From Lewinellaceae bacterium (lineage in GTDB: Bacteria > Bacteroidota > Bacteroidia > Chitinophagales > Saprospiraceae), in NCBI GenBank assembly GCA_020636215.1, contig JACJYG010000007.1:62001-126000 (forward strand): a stretch of 64,000 bases of DNA, written 5' to 3'. The translations under genes were made by a program, and so were the position numbers. Shown in pieces: positions 33,418 through 42,602 of the stretch. The notes under the pieces are model-generated. The model saw only the letters and a program-made list of their open reading frames with translations, made no database searches and was not told the origin of the DNA. Position 1 is the stretch's first letter. Every line of letters begins with the position of its first letter.

Positions 33418-34722
33418 ATGAAAAGATATTTCCACCTGCTACTACTCCTTATCCTACCCTTGGCCGCAGCCGGGCAAACGCTTTCGTCATTCACGGTTGA
33501 GCAGGCCGTACAGTACGCGCGGGAGCACAGCGCGCCGCTGCTGAACAGCCGGCTTTCCCGGCAGATCTCGGTGGCGGAGGTGGGCCGCTTGCAGCGGCAG
33601 TGGCAACCCCAGGTGTCGGGTACGGCTGATTTTCGGTATAACCCCATCCTGCAGACCACCCTTTTGCCGGCAGAATTTGTCGGCGGTACCCCGGGAAAGC
33701 TAGAGGAAGTGCGTTTTGGCACCAATTTTTCGAGCACTCTGGCCGTGCTGGTGCAGCAAAAGGTGTACGATCCCGTTTTTCGCCTGCAGCGCGAACGGCT
33801 GGAACTCGATGGCCGGCAGGCTGCCCTGGAAGAGCAATACGAACAGCAATTGGCGGAACTTCAGGTAGTGGCCGCCTATTATCAGGCCGTGTTGAGCCAG
33901 GAGATCTACCAAAACACTCAAAGCCTGCTGGCCAGCCTGGGCCAGCTGCGCCATGATGTGCAGGTGCGGGTGGAAGAAGGCCTGGCCGATCCTGTTATAC
34001 TGAACAACCTAACCCAACAGTACCGGCAACAACAGGCCCAGGCTGTGACGGACAGCCTTAACGGGGAGATTGCCCTGGCGGGACTGAAACTGGAAATGAA
34101 CTTTCCGGCCGATAATCCCTTGCAACTGGTGGACAGTGTGGCCGTGGCCTGGAGTGATACCCTAAGCCTGAACCCGGACGATAACCTGGACTTACAGAAA
34201 ATTGGCCTTCAACTGGAGCAAAGCCGCAATACGGTGGCGCGCCTGAAGCAATCCCGTCTGCCTACTGTCAATGCGGAAGGCTACCTGGGCGCGCAGTTCT
34301 ATTCCAATAATCCGGAATTTTATGACCTGAGCCGCTGGTACGGCCTGAGCTACATCGGCCTGACGGCAAATGTCCCCCTCTATGATGGCGGTGACAAAAG
34401 CGAAGGCGAGCAGATCGAGCAATTGCGGATGGAGCAGCTGCGGAACCAGTCAGCGGCCTACCGCCGGCAGCAGGAGAACAAGTCCGCCCGCATCGCCCTG
34501 CAATTGGAGCGCAGCCGTGTGCAGGCCCGCCTGGCGGAACAAGCCATGGAAACAGCCCGCCAAAACCTGGAACTGGCGCGGTTTAACTACACCAATGGAG
34601 AGGCGGGCTTCCAGCCGGTATATGATGCGCTGCAAGCTCTGGTGCAGGCCCGCGGGCAACTGCTGAGCGCCAAAGCCAGCTATGTGCAGGCGCTGCTGGA
34701 GGGGAGGTTGCTGGACATTTAG
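33418..34722 (+). CDS. TolC-family outer-membrane channel protein
   Basis: A 434-aa exported protein (signal MKRYFHLLLLLILPLAAAGQ) with the two-fold repeat of TolC-like proteins: FTVEQAVQYAREHSAPLLNS (first helix pair) and, in the second half, LDLQKIGLQLEQSRNTVARL and NLELARFNYTNGEAGFQPVYDA. YGLSYIGLTANVPLYDGGDK is the typical beta-strand plus 'P.ydGG' turn. It is the outer-membrane exit for the DevBCA-like exporter 120 bp upstream on the same strand. Confidence 0.9.
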   Translation: MKRYFHLLLLLILPLAAAGQTLSSFTVEQAVQYAREHSAPLLNSRLSRQISVAEVGRLQRQWQPQVSGTADFRYNPILQTTLLPAEFVGGTPGKLEEVRFGTNFSSTLAVLVQQKVYDPVFRLQRERLELDGRQAALEEQYEQQLAELQVVAAYYQAVLSQEIYQNTQSLLASLGQLRHDVQVRVEEGLADPVILNNLTQQYRQQQAQAVTDSLNGEIALAGLKLEMNFPADNPLQLVDSVAVAWSDTLSLNPDDNLDLQKIGLQLEQSRNTVARLKQSRLPTVNAEGYLGAQFYSNNPEFYDLSRWYGLSYIGLTANVPLYDGGDKSEGEQIEQLRMEQLRNQSAAYRRQQENKSARIALQLERSRVQARLAEQAMETARQNLELARFNYTNGEAGFQPVYDALQALVQARGQLLSAKASYVQALLEGRLLDI

Positions 34723-34861
34723 GGGGTCCGGGATAATAGGAGCTAAATGGTTGGCCGAAAGGGGGGCTTTTGAAATGCTCAGCCAGCCATCAAATCATTT
34801 AATGAGATCAATGGAAAATTAGTACGCGTTAACAATACAAGATAATCCGGAAAAAAATCGG

Positions 34862-34869
34862 TACCTTTG
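34862..34869 (+). promoter_or_regulatory. candidate -7 element (TACCTTTG) for the cold-shock gene
   Basis: An exact TAnnTTTG about 100 bp before ATG 34971. No clear -33 TTG. The long leader would suit a cold-shock mRNA. Confidence 0.4.
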
Positions 34870-34970
34870 TATTTCCTTGTTGAATTGAGAGCTGAGGGTA
34901 GGCATTTTTTGCGGATCTGTTTGCTAGTAAGTTGCCTCTTCAAGGGGATTTTCTTAACTAAAATGCAAAC

Positions 34971-35435
34971 ATGGCGAAATCACAGCAGTCGTTCAACAAA
35001 AAAGAAATAGAGAAGAAACGCAGGAAGAAGAAGCAGGATAAACAAGAGCGCCGGGCGCAGCGCAAAGCCGAGAAGACCGAAAGAGGCAGCGTCCCCTTCG
35101 AAGAAATGATCTCCTACGTAGACGAAAACGGCAACCTCACCTCCACGCCGCCCGACCCCTCCAAAAAGATCAAGATCAAGGCCGAAGACATCATCCTGGG
35201 TGTGCCTCCAAGGGATAACACACCGATGGATCCTATCCGAAAAGGCCATATCAAATTTTTCAACGACGAAAAAGGCTACGGCTTCATCATCGACTCCGAA
35301 ACAGAGGAAAGTGTTTTTGTGCACATTAACAACCTCGACGGCCCCGTCCGGGAAAATGACCAGGTGATGTTCGAAGTGGAAATGGGCCCTAAAGGGGCTA
35401 ATGCGGTGAATGTGAAAATGGTGGAGCAGGTATAA
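34971..35435 (+). CDS. cold-shock domain protein with basic N-terminal extension
   Basis: A 154-aa protein. The first ~40 residues are very basic and helical (KKEIEKKRRKKKQDKQERRA). The C-terminal ~65 residues are a cold-shock domain with RNP1-like KGYGFIID and RNP2-like VFVHINNL, preceded by KGHIKFFNDE. It binds single-stranded nucleic acid, probably as an RNA chaperone. The extended form is usual in Bacteroidota. Followed by a heptamer array. Confidence 0.92.
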   Translation: MAKSQQSFNKKEIEKKRRKKKQDKQERRAQRKAEKTERGSVPFEEMISYVDENGNLTSTPPDPSKKIKIKAEDIILGVPPRDNTPMDPIRKGHIKFFNDEKGYGFIIDSETEESVFVHINNLDGPVRENDQVMFEVEMGPKGANAVNVKMVEQV

Positions 35436-35527
35436 GGGGCCGCAGGCTTTTCATTGGCGATTCCCAAAGGGGCTATTTTGAAATGGAACAGGCAAGCCCG
35501 GCAGCCAACTTTGCCGGGCGTATGCCC

Positions 35528-35653
35528 GATTCCCGATTTCCGATTTCCGATTTCCCAATTCCGAATTCCGATTTCCCAATTCCGATTTCCCAATTCCGAT
35601 TTCCGAATTCCGGTTTCCGAATTCCGATTTCCCAATTCCGAATTCCGATTTCC
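35528..35653. repeat. 18-unit heptamer array [G/C]AnTTCC
   Basis: Eighteen exact 7-bp units (GATTTCC, CAATTCC, GAATTCC, with single GATTCCC and GGTTTCC) from 35528 to 35653, ending 43 bp before the ACMSD start. All three forward frames stay open through the array, which makes a false N-terminal extension of the ACMSD gene. Confidence 0.9.
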
Positions 35654-35695
35654 CAAACACTCCCTATCTTTACCCCACACCAGCCAAATAATACC

Positions 35696-36703
35696 ATGTT
35701 GAAGGTCGACATGCACACCCACATCATCCCTGAAAAGCTACCGCGCTTTGCAGAAAAATTTGGCTACGGGGATTTTATCTATCTCGAACACCACCAGCCC
35801 GGCCGCGCCCGAATGATCAAAGGGCAGGAGTTTTTCCGCGAGATCAGCTCCAACTGCTGGGACCCGGAAGAGCGCATCGGGGAATACGCCCAGCATAAAA
35901 CCCAGGTACAGGTAGTATGCACTATCCCGGTCATGTTTTCCTACTGGGCCAAACCGCATGACTGCCTGGAACTGTCCCGTTTCCTCAATGACGATATTGC
36001 GCAACTGGTACAGGATCATCCCCGCCACTACATCGGCCTGGGCACCCTGCCGATGCAGGACGCTGGCTTGGCCATCCAGGAGTTGGAGCGCTGCAAAGCT
36101 TTGGGGCTGGTGGGCATTCAGATCGGATCCAACATCAACGACAAAAACCTGAACGAGCCGGAATTCTTTCCCGTTTTTCAGGCCTGCCAGGAGCTCGGCA
36201 TGGCCCTTTTCGTGCACCCCTGGGAAATGATGGGCTTCGACTCTATGCGCAAGTACTGGCTACCCTGGCTGGTGGGTATGCCGGCGGAGACCTCACGCGC
36301 CGTCTGCTCTATGATCTTCGGCGGTGTTTTTGAGCGGCTGCCCGATCTGCGCGCCTGCTTCGCCCATGCGGGAGGAGCTTTCCTGCCTACCATTGGCCGC
36401 ATCGAGCACGGCTATAACTGCCGGCCCGACCTGGTGGCCGTCGACAATCCCGTTAACCCTCGTGAATATCTGGGAAAATTTTGGGTAGATTGCATTACCC
36501 ATGATGCGCGGATGCTGCAGTATGTATTGGAAACGGCCGGCGATAACCGCGTTTGCCTCGGCTCCGATTACCCCTTCCCATTGGGCGACCTCGATATCGG
36601 CGCCTTCATCGAAGAGATGGGCCTGCCCGAACGGACGGTGGAGCGGATTTTTTGCGACAATACGTTGGAGTGGCTGGGGTTGGAAAAGGAGCAGTTCGTT
36701 TAG
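35696..36703 (+). CDS. 2-amino-3-carboxymuconate-6-semialdehyde decarboxylase (ACMSD)
   Basis: A 335-aa amidohydrolase-fold decarboxylase of tryptophan/kynurenine breakdown. ATG 35696 (MLKVDMHTHIIPEKL) is the real start; the frame upstream only translates the heptamer array. Zinc ligands are in MHTHI (His7, His9), LFVHPWEM, and GSDYPFPLG. Long stretches agree with the animal enzyme as I remember it (CWDPEERI, PVMFSYWAKP, WLPWLVGMPAET). It diverts the pathway from NAD synthesis toward glutarate. No other kynurenine-pathway gene is nearby. Confidence 0.93.
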   Translation: MLKVDMHTHIIPEKLPRFAEKFGYGDFIYLEHHQPGRARMIKGQEFFREISSNCWDPEERIGEYAQHKTQVQVVCTIPVMFSYWAKPHDCLELSRFLNDDIAQLVQDHPRHYIGLGTLPMQDAGLAIQELERCKALGLVGIQIGSNINDKNLNEPEFFPVFQACQELGMALFVHPWEMMGFDSMRKYWLPWLVGMPAETSRAVCSMIFGGVFERLPDLRACFAHAGGAFLPTIGRIEHGYNCRPDLVAVDNPVNPREYLGKFWVDCITHDARMLQYVLETAGDNRVCLGSDYPFPLGDLDIGAFIEEMGLPERTVERIFCDNTLEWLGLEKEQFV

Positions 36704-36830
36704 AAGGCAATGTTTAAATACCTGGACAATTATAGATTTTCGTGAATTTGCAGGCTGCTTGTCCTATTGCTATATTGCTAGCTCAATTGCATCCAGACTC
36801 CAATAATTCCTGAAAAATAAAACCAAAGCC

Positions 36831-39800
36831 ATGAAACAACTCCTCCCCCTGATCCTCGGTTTTTTCATCTTGCCTTTTTGGAGCAATGCCCAGGGCAATG
36901 AAACCTTACTCCTCCGGTCTCCTTCCGCCAGTTCGCAAAACATTGCCTTTGCCTATGCCAGTGATATCTGGATCGCCGACAAAGACGGCGGCAACCCCCA
37001 CCGGTTGACCTTTAACGATGGGGTAGAAATGGCGCCCGTCCTTTCACCGGATGGTAAGTGGGTGGCTTTTTCGGGCAATTACTCCGGCAACCTCGATGTA
37101 TTCATCGTGCCTACCGCTGGTGGAACGCCTATCCAGCTGACGTACCACCCATCGGATGACATTGTCCGAAGCTGGCGGGATGCACAGACGGTTATCTTCG
37201 CTTCTACCCGGGCCTCCTTTTCCGGGCGTTACCAACGCTTGTTTGAGGTGAAACTGGACGGCGGCACGCCGGAGGCCTTACCCATGCCCGAGGCGCATCA
37301 GGGCAGTGTTTCGCCCGATGGGAAGTATACGGCTTATATCAAAAACCCCGACCCCACCGAAGCGAGAGGCACCTACCGGCCCTTTAAGCACTACCGGGGC
37401 GGCAATGCTCCCCGAATATGGATCTTCAACAACAACACCTATGAGGTAACGGAAATCCCATCGGACAATGCCAATAACACCTATCCCGTTTGGGCGGGCA
37501 ATACGGTGTTTTTCCTCTCCGACCGCAACGGCGTCACCAATGTATTTGCCTATGACCCCGGCAACCGGGCCGTCCGGCAGGTAACCCGGCACACCGATTT
37601 CGACGTTCGGACGCTTTATTCCAATGGCCGGGAGCTTGTCTACGACCAGGGCGGGCGCATCCACCTGTTCAATCTGGAAAAGGGAGCAGAGCGCACGCTG
37701 AAGATCGCCCTCAACGCCAACTTGCCGTTCCGGCAGCCGCGATATGTAGAGGTAGCCCCAAGCATCAATAACATCGGCATCTCTCCCACCGGCAAACGCG
37801 CGGTAGTAGAGGCGCGGGGAGACGTCCTGACCGTGCCCGCGGAGAAGGGCGATGTCCGCAACCTCACCCATTCTCCCGGCGCCTTCGACCGACGCCCCGC
37901 CTGGTCGCCCGATGGCCGCTGGATCGCCTACTGGTCGGATGCCAGTGGGGAATATCAACTCCTGCTGAGCGATCAGATGGGGGATAAGGAACCTCAGGTG
38001 ATTCCCATTGCCAACCCCACTTTCTTCTATGAATTGTACTGGTCGCCCGACAGCAAAAAGCTCGTTTTTGGGGATAAGAACTTCAAACTGTACCTGCTCG
38101 ATGTAACGAGTAAGGTGGTAAAAATGATTGCGGAAGACCTCTATTCCGACCCCGTTCAGGATTTCCATCCGGCCTGGTCGCCCGACAGCAAGTGGGTGGC
38201 CTATGTTCGCAAGCTGGACAATCAGTTCCGGGCCGTTTTCCTCTACCATCTTCCGGATGGCAAAACCCGGCAGCTCACCGACGGAATGAGCCATGCGGAC
38301 TATCCCACCTTTAGCCGGGATGGGAAATACCTCTTTTTCGCAGCGAGTACGAACTACGCCCTCAATGCCGGCTGGTTGGACATGTCGAACTACGAGCGCG
38401 ATATTATCAGCAGTATTTATGCGGTCGTGCTGGCGGCCGACGGTGCTTCGCCTCTGGCGCCGCAAAGCGATGAGGAAGAACCCGGCGCCGCCGAAAAAAA
38501 GGAAGAAGAAGAAAAAGGCGGGGCGGCCCAGATTTCGGAAACCCGCATCGACCTGGTTGGTATCGATCAGCGCATTGTGGCGCTGCCCATGCCGGGCCGG
38601 GTTTATTCCAGCCTGGATGGAGGGGTGGAGGGCAAGCTGTTCTACCTGGAAAGCATCCATAATCAGCCCGGTGCTACCTTGCACGCTTTTGACCTGGAAA
38701 AACGGGAGTCGAAGCCTTTTCTCAGTGGTATTGTAGGGTACAAAGTCAGCGCCGATGGTAAAAAGCTGATCTATGCGTCGCCTGATAATGTCTATGGCAT
38801 CGTGGAGGCCGGCGCCGAGCCCAAAGTCGGCGATGGCGCGCTGAACCTGGGCGATGCCAAAGTGTTCGTCGACCCTGCCCAGGAGTGGGCGCAGATATTC
38901 CGGGAAGTGTGGCGCATGGAGCGCGACTATTTTTATGTAGAAAACATGCACGGCGCCGACTGGCCGGCCATCCGACGGAAGTACGAACCTTTCCTGCCTT
39001 ATGTCGGCCATCGTGAAGACCTCAACTACCTGTTGGCGGAGATGATGAGTGAGCTCGTCATCGGCCACAACTATGTGGGCGGCGGTGATTTTCCGAAGGT
39101 GGAAGCAGTAAATGTCGGATTGCTGGGAGCGGATTACCGCGTTCAGGATGGGTATTATCAGTTTGCCCGCATCTTCAGTGGCCTGAATTGGAACCCAAGT
39201 TTCCGGGCGCCGCTTACCGAACCTGGCATACAGGTTTCGGAAGGCGACTATTTGCTGGCGGTTAATGGACAGCCCTTGTTGGCGGCGGATAACCTTTACC
39301 GCTTGTTCCGAAACACAGCTGGTAAACAAACTGTGCTAACTGTTAACAGCCAGCCCGGTATGCAGGGCGCCCGCGAAGTGGTAGTAGTGCCTTTAGACAA
39401 CGAAGGCAACCTCCGGAATATAGCCTGGGTGGAAGGGAACCGCAAGCGAGTGGATGAGCTGACGAACGGCCGGGTGGCTTATGTATGGCTACCCAATACT
39501 GGAGAAGAAGGCTACGAATTTTTCAACCGGTACTATTTCTCCCAATTGGATAAGGAGGCGGTCATTATTGATGAACGCTTCAACGGCGGCGGCTCGGCGG
39601 CAGACTATATCGTCGACCTGTTGGGCCGGGAGTTGATGAACTACTGGGGAACCCGGGCGGGCAAGGTGCAAACGACGCCCATGGCCGCCATATTTGGCCC
39701 CAAAGCACTGATCATCAACGAGTACGCTGCTTCGGGAGGTGACCTGCTGCCGTTCCTGTTTAAAGAAAAAGAACTGGGCCCCCTGATTGGAAAGCGCACC

Positions 39801-40073
39801 CTCGGCATCCTGGTTGGCATATACACCTACCCGGAACTGATGGATGGGGGCTTTGCCACTGCGCCTCGCCTCGGTATCTTTAGTAAGGACGGAAAGTGGA
39901 TCATCGAGAACGAGGGGGTGCGGCCGGATATTGAGGTGGAAATGACGCCTAAAGCGGTAATCGAAGGCCACGACCCCCAACTGGAACGGGCGGTGGAAGC
40001 GTTGATGGAACAACTGCCGGCGCAGCCGCCGGCGCCGGTACAGAAACCGAAAGGGCCGGTGCGGGTGGAGTGA
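36831..40073 (+). CDS. tricorn-protease-like S41 peptidase
   Basis: A 1080-aa exported protein (signal ending WSNAQG). The first half holds WD40/TolB-type beta-propeller blades with repeated 'SPDGKWVAFSG', 'SPDGRWIAYWSD', 'SPDSKKLVFGD' units. An acidic/alanine linker (EEEPGAAEKKEEEEKGGAA) is at ~545-565. Next come a helical C1 domain (WRMERDYFYVENMHGADW), a PDZ-like domain (GDYLLAVNGQPL), and the S41 core with nucleophile Ser in NEYAASGGDLLPF. It likely degrades oligopeptides in the periplasm, as tricorn core homologues do. Length and domain order are normal for bacterial tricorn homologues. Confidence 0.93.
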   Translation: MKQLLPLILGFFILPFWSNAQGNETLLLRSPSASSQNIAFAYASDIWIADKDGGNPHRLTFNDGVEMAPVLSPDGKWVAFSGNYSGNLDVFIVPTAGGTPIQLTYHPSDDIVRSWRDAQTVIFASTRASFSGRYQRLFEVKLDGGTPEALPMPEAHQGSVSPDGKYTAYIKNPDPTEARGTYRPFKHYRGGNAPRIWIFNNNTYEVTEIPSDNANNTYPVWAGNTVFFLSDRNGVTNVFAYDPGNRAVRQVTRHTDFDVRTLYSNGRELVYDQGGRIHLFNLEKGAERTLKIALNANLPFRQPRYVEVAPSINNIGISPTGKRAVVEARGDVLTVPAEKGDVRNLTHSPGAFDRRPAWSPDGRWIAYWSDASGEYQLLLSDQMGDKEPQVIPIANPTFFYELYWSPDSKKLVFGDKNFKLYLLDVTSKVVKMIAEDLYSDPVQDFHPAWSPDSKWVAYVRKLDNQFRAVFLYHLPDGKTRQLTDGMSHADYPTFSRDGKYLFFAASTNYALNAGWLDMSNYERDIISSIYAVVLAADGASPLAPQSDEEEPGAAEKKEEEEKGGAAQISETRIDLVGIDQRIVALPMPGRVYSSLDGGVEGKLFYLESIHNQPGATLHAFDLEKRESKPFLSGIVGYKVSADGKKLIYASPDNVYGIVEAGAEPKVGDGALNLGDAKVFVDPAQEWAQIFREVWRMERDYFYVENMHGADWPAIRRKYEPFLPYVGHREDLNYLLAEMMSELVIGHNYVGGGDFPKVEAVNVGLLGADYRVQDGYYQFARIFSGLNWNPSFRAPLTEPGIQVSEGDYLLAVNGQPLLAADNLYRLFRNTAGKQTVLTVNSQPGMQGAREVVVVPLDNEGNLRNIAWVEGNRKRVDELTNGRVAYVWLPNTGEEGYEFFNRYYFSQLDKEAVIIDERFNGGGSAADYIVDLLGRELMNYWGTRAGKVQTTPMAAIFGPKALIINEYAASGGDLLPFLFKEKELGPLIGKRTLGILVGIYTYPELMDGGFATAPRLGIFSKDGKWIIENEGVRPDIEVEMTPKAVIEGHDPQLERAVEALMEQLPAQPPAPVQKPKGPVRVE

Positions 40074-40183
40074 ATGAATGGCTATATGGTAATATGTCCA
40101 TTCCTGGGGCCCCTGAGAAACTATTTTGCCGTTTCAGGAGTTGGTCTATTTATTCATCATATACTTCCAGGTCAATTTCGGTA

Positions 40184-41296
40184 ATGAAGCAAGTAGGCAG
40201 TCTGTTTGGGATACCATTTTTCCTGCACTGGTCGGTGATCATTTTTCCGGCTTTTGCCTTGTGGCATTCCTTTGCTATTCATGGCAGCTATGACTTTTGT
40301 TGGGAGTGTTTCAACTTTTCACTTTTATTGTTTGCTGCTTTGTTGTTGCTGGTATTGATCCACGAATTGGGGCACGCTATGGCGGGGCGGTATCTGGGGA
40401 TTCCCACCGACCGGATTGTGGTCAACGGGCTGGGAGGAGCGGCTTATCTTCAGAATCTGGGAGAGAAGCCCCGGGAAACGATGCTCATCGCCATTGCCGG
40501 CCCGATGACAAACATTGTGATCGGCTTACTGCTTTACTTCTACCTGGAGTGGGCCAATGGGTTTCTGTTTTTCGCCAACTTTCACGGTGGGCTATTCAGC
40601 CTGCTTTTCTGGGAGCGCCTGCTTTATTTATTATACTACTACAATCTGGTCCTGATCCTGTTCAACCTGCTGCCGGGCCTGCCGCTCGATGGGGGGTGGG
40701 TGCTGGAAGCTTCCCTGCGCTATTTTCTGCCTAAGGCCTGGGCGACGATCGTAGCGGCTCGTTTTGGGCAATTGCTGGGGGGCGGCCTTTTTGTCCTGGG
40801 CGCCTGGCTGGTGGATTGGATGTTTCCCCTTTTTGCAGTTTTTATTTTTTGGTATGCCACCCGTCAACTGGTGCGCGCCAAATTGCACCGCCGTCTGAAC
40901 AAGCATTCCATTGCCGGCCTGATGCACCGGGATTTTTCTCTGGTAGCCGATGCCGATCCCGTACAGGAAGTTGTGGAACAGGCGGGCCTGGCGCCGCAAC
41001 GTTATTTTATGATACCGAACCAGGAGGGCCAGCTGGGGACTATGCTGTCCGGGGCCCAACTCACTCAGGTATATCGGGAAAACGGGGCGGAGCACAATTT
41101 CATGGAAGCCATTGCCAATATGCAATCCTATGCCATTCAGGAAGATACGCCGCTCAGTGTAGCCTGGGATTACATCGACCTCAAGGAAGTTCCGGCATTT
41201 GCCGTTCTGCGTGGCGAGGAAGTGGCCGGGGTGCTCGAAGCCGAAACAGTCCGCCAATTGGCGCCCAAAAAACCAGGGCCTTCGCTGTTTCATTGA
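40184..41296 (+). CDS. site-2 protease family (M50) membrane zinc protease
   Basis: A 370-aa integral membrane protein. ATG 40184 (MKQVGSLFGIPFFLHWSVII) is chosen; the longer frame from 40070 overlaps the previous stop and lacks family sequence. The zinc-binding motif is HELGHAMAG (H60, H64), and the second motif is FNLLPGLPLDGGW with its Asp. About six membrane segments precede a C-terminal CBS-like domain (LMHRDFSLVADADPV, TPLSVAWDYIDLKEVPAFAV). This is the M50 subgroup that senses ligand via CBS. Substrate unknown. Confidence 0.9.
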   Translation: MKQVGSLFGIPFFLHWSVIIFPAFALWHSFAIHGSYDFCWECFNFSLLLFAALLLLVLIHELGHAMAGRYLGIPTDRIVVNGLGGAAYLQNLGEKPRETMLIAIAGPMTNIVIGLLLYFYLEWANGFLFFANFHGGLFSLLFWERLLYLLYYYNLVLILFNLLPGLPLDGGWVLEASLRYFLPKAWATIVAARFGQLLGGGLFVLGAWLVDWMFPLFAVFIFWYATRQLVRAKLHRRLNKHSIAGLMHRDFSLVADADPVQEVVEQAGLAPQRYFMIPNQEGQLGTMLSGAQLTQVYRENGAEHNFMEAIANMQSYAIQEDTPLSVAWDYIDLKEVPAFAVLRGEEVAGVLEAETVRQLAPKKPGPSLFH

Positions 41297-41328
41297 ATAC
41301 CCTTCTTTCCGCTTTTTGAAAAAAGCTT

Positions 41329-41336
41329 TACCTTTG
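41329..41336 (+). promoter_or_regulatory. candidate -7 element (TACCTTTG) for trhO
   Basis: An exact TAnnTTTG located 170 bp before the trhO ATG. A hairpin (41423-41459) lies in the resulting leader. Confidence 0.4.
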
Positions 41337-41422
41337 CCCCCGTATTCAGGTACAGTTAGCAGTCCGGAGTTACTCCAACAAGCCTGCAACTTGTCATGCC
41401 CATCCTGGCCCAGTATGCAGTC

Positions 41423-41459
41423 GGCAGTATTCAGCGCTACCTTATCGCTGAATACTGCC
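41423..41459. repeat. perfect 14-bp hairpin in the trhO leader
   Basis: Arms GGCAGTATTCAGCG (41423-41436) and CGCTGAATACTGCC (41446-41459) around a 9-nt loop. It lies between the candidate promoter and the trhO start, so it would be transcribed. Confidence 0.8.
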
Positions 41460-41509
41460 AACTGTGGACTGCATCGGGGGGCCATTCGTTAACGTACCAA
41501 ACCAAAAAA

Positions 41510-42559
41510 ATGGCCAGAAAACGTTTGTACAACCTCGTCAATAGTGACGAGCTGAAGCGCCGTATGCTGGAAAGCAAGGAGGCGCGCACCACCCTTTCTT
41601 TTTACCGCTATCACCAGATCAAAGACCCTGCTGCCTTTCGCGACGAGCTCTACCTGCGATGGAACCGCCTCGGTGTCTTCGGCCGGATCTATGTAGCCTC
41701 CGAAGGCATCAACGGGCAGATATCCGTTCCGGAAAGCAATTTTGAAGCCTTCCGGGAGGACATGTACGCCATCCCCTGGCTGAACGGCGCCCGCCTGAAT
41801 ATTGCTATAGACGATGACGGCAAGTCTTTTTACAAGCTCAAGATCAAGGTGCGCGACAAGATTGTCGCCGATGGGCTCGACGACCAAAGCTTCGACGTCA
41901 CCAAACGAGGTAAGCACCTCAGCGCTGACGAGGTCAACCAACTGCTCGACAGCCCGGATACTATTGTCGTCGATATGCGCAACCACTACGAGAGCGAGGT
42001 CGGCCACTTCGAAGGCGCCGTTTGTCCGGATGTGGAGACCTTCCGCGAAGCCCTGCCTATTGTCGAAGAGATGCTCGAGGATAAGAAAGACCACCCCATC
42101 ATCATGTACTGCACCGGCGGCATCCGCTGCGAAAAGGCCAGCGCCTACTACCTGCACAAAGGTTTTGATAAGGTGTTCATGATCGACGGCGGCATCATCG
42201 AGTACGCCCGGCAGTGCCGGGAAAAGGGCTTGCCAATCAAATTCAAGGGCAAGAATTTCGTCTTTGACGAGCGCATGGGCGAGCGCATTGGCGAAGAAGT
42301 CATCGCCCACTGCCACCAATGCGGCCAGCCCTGTGACACCCACGTCAACTGCGCCAATGACGCTTGTCATATCCTCTTCCTGCAATGTGAGGCCTGTGCC
42401 GAAAAGTATCACAATTGCTGTTCCCAGAAGTGCAGTGATTTCACCCAGCTTCCGGAAGAACAACGCGAAGCCTTGCGGGGCCAGGTAGAATTCAATGGTA
42501 CGAAGTTCGGGAAGGGACGGTATAAGGCGTTGCGGAAGGATGAGGCTTTGGCCTTGTAG
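41510..42559 (+). CDS. trhO: tRNA uridine(34) hydroxylase TrhO (rhodanese family)
   Basis: A 349-aa protein. ATG 41510 (MARKRLYNLVNSDELKRRML) is chosen; the preceding frame translates hairpin DNA. An N-terminal acylphosphatase-like part (YVASEGINGQISVPESNF) precedes a rhodanese domain with the active-site loop CTGGIRCEKA (Cys201), and a C-terminal cysteine-rich region (CHQCGQPCDTHVNC, CSQKCSDF) probably binds zinc. TrhO hydroxylates U34 of certain tRNAs to give ho5U. Full length and intact. Confidence 0.93.
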   Translation: MARKRLYNLVNSDELKRRMLESKEARTTLSFYRYHQIKDPAAFRDELYLRWNRLGVFGRIYVASEGINGQISVPESNFEAFREDMYAIPWLNGARLNIAIDDDGKSFYKLKIKVRDKIVADGLDDQSFDVTKRGKHLSADEVNQLLDSPDTIVVDMRNHYESEVGHFEGAVCPDVETFREALPIVEEMLEDKKDHPIIMYCTGGIRCEKASAYYLHKGFDKVFMIDGGIIEYARQCREKGLPIKFKGKNFVFDERMGERIGEEVIAHCHQCGQPCDTHVNCANDACHILFLQCEACAEKYHNCCSQKCSDFTQLPEEQREALRGQVEFNGTKFGKGRYKALRKDEALAL

Positions 42560-42602
42560 GCTGGGAGTCCGCCCTTGATTTTCAGTGGCCTGCGAATAGC
42601 GA

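Noticed and set aside
35483..35695. 71-residue N-terminal extension of ACMSD
   Set aside because: Translates only the heptamer array; family homology starts at the ATG at 35696.
37278..39329. 683-aa open frame on the minus strand
   Set aside because: Fully antisense to the tricorn-like protease; no family sequence. A shadow of GC-rich codon use.
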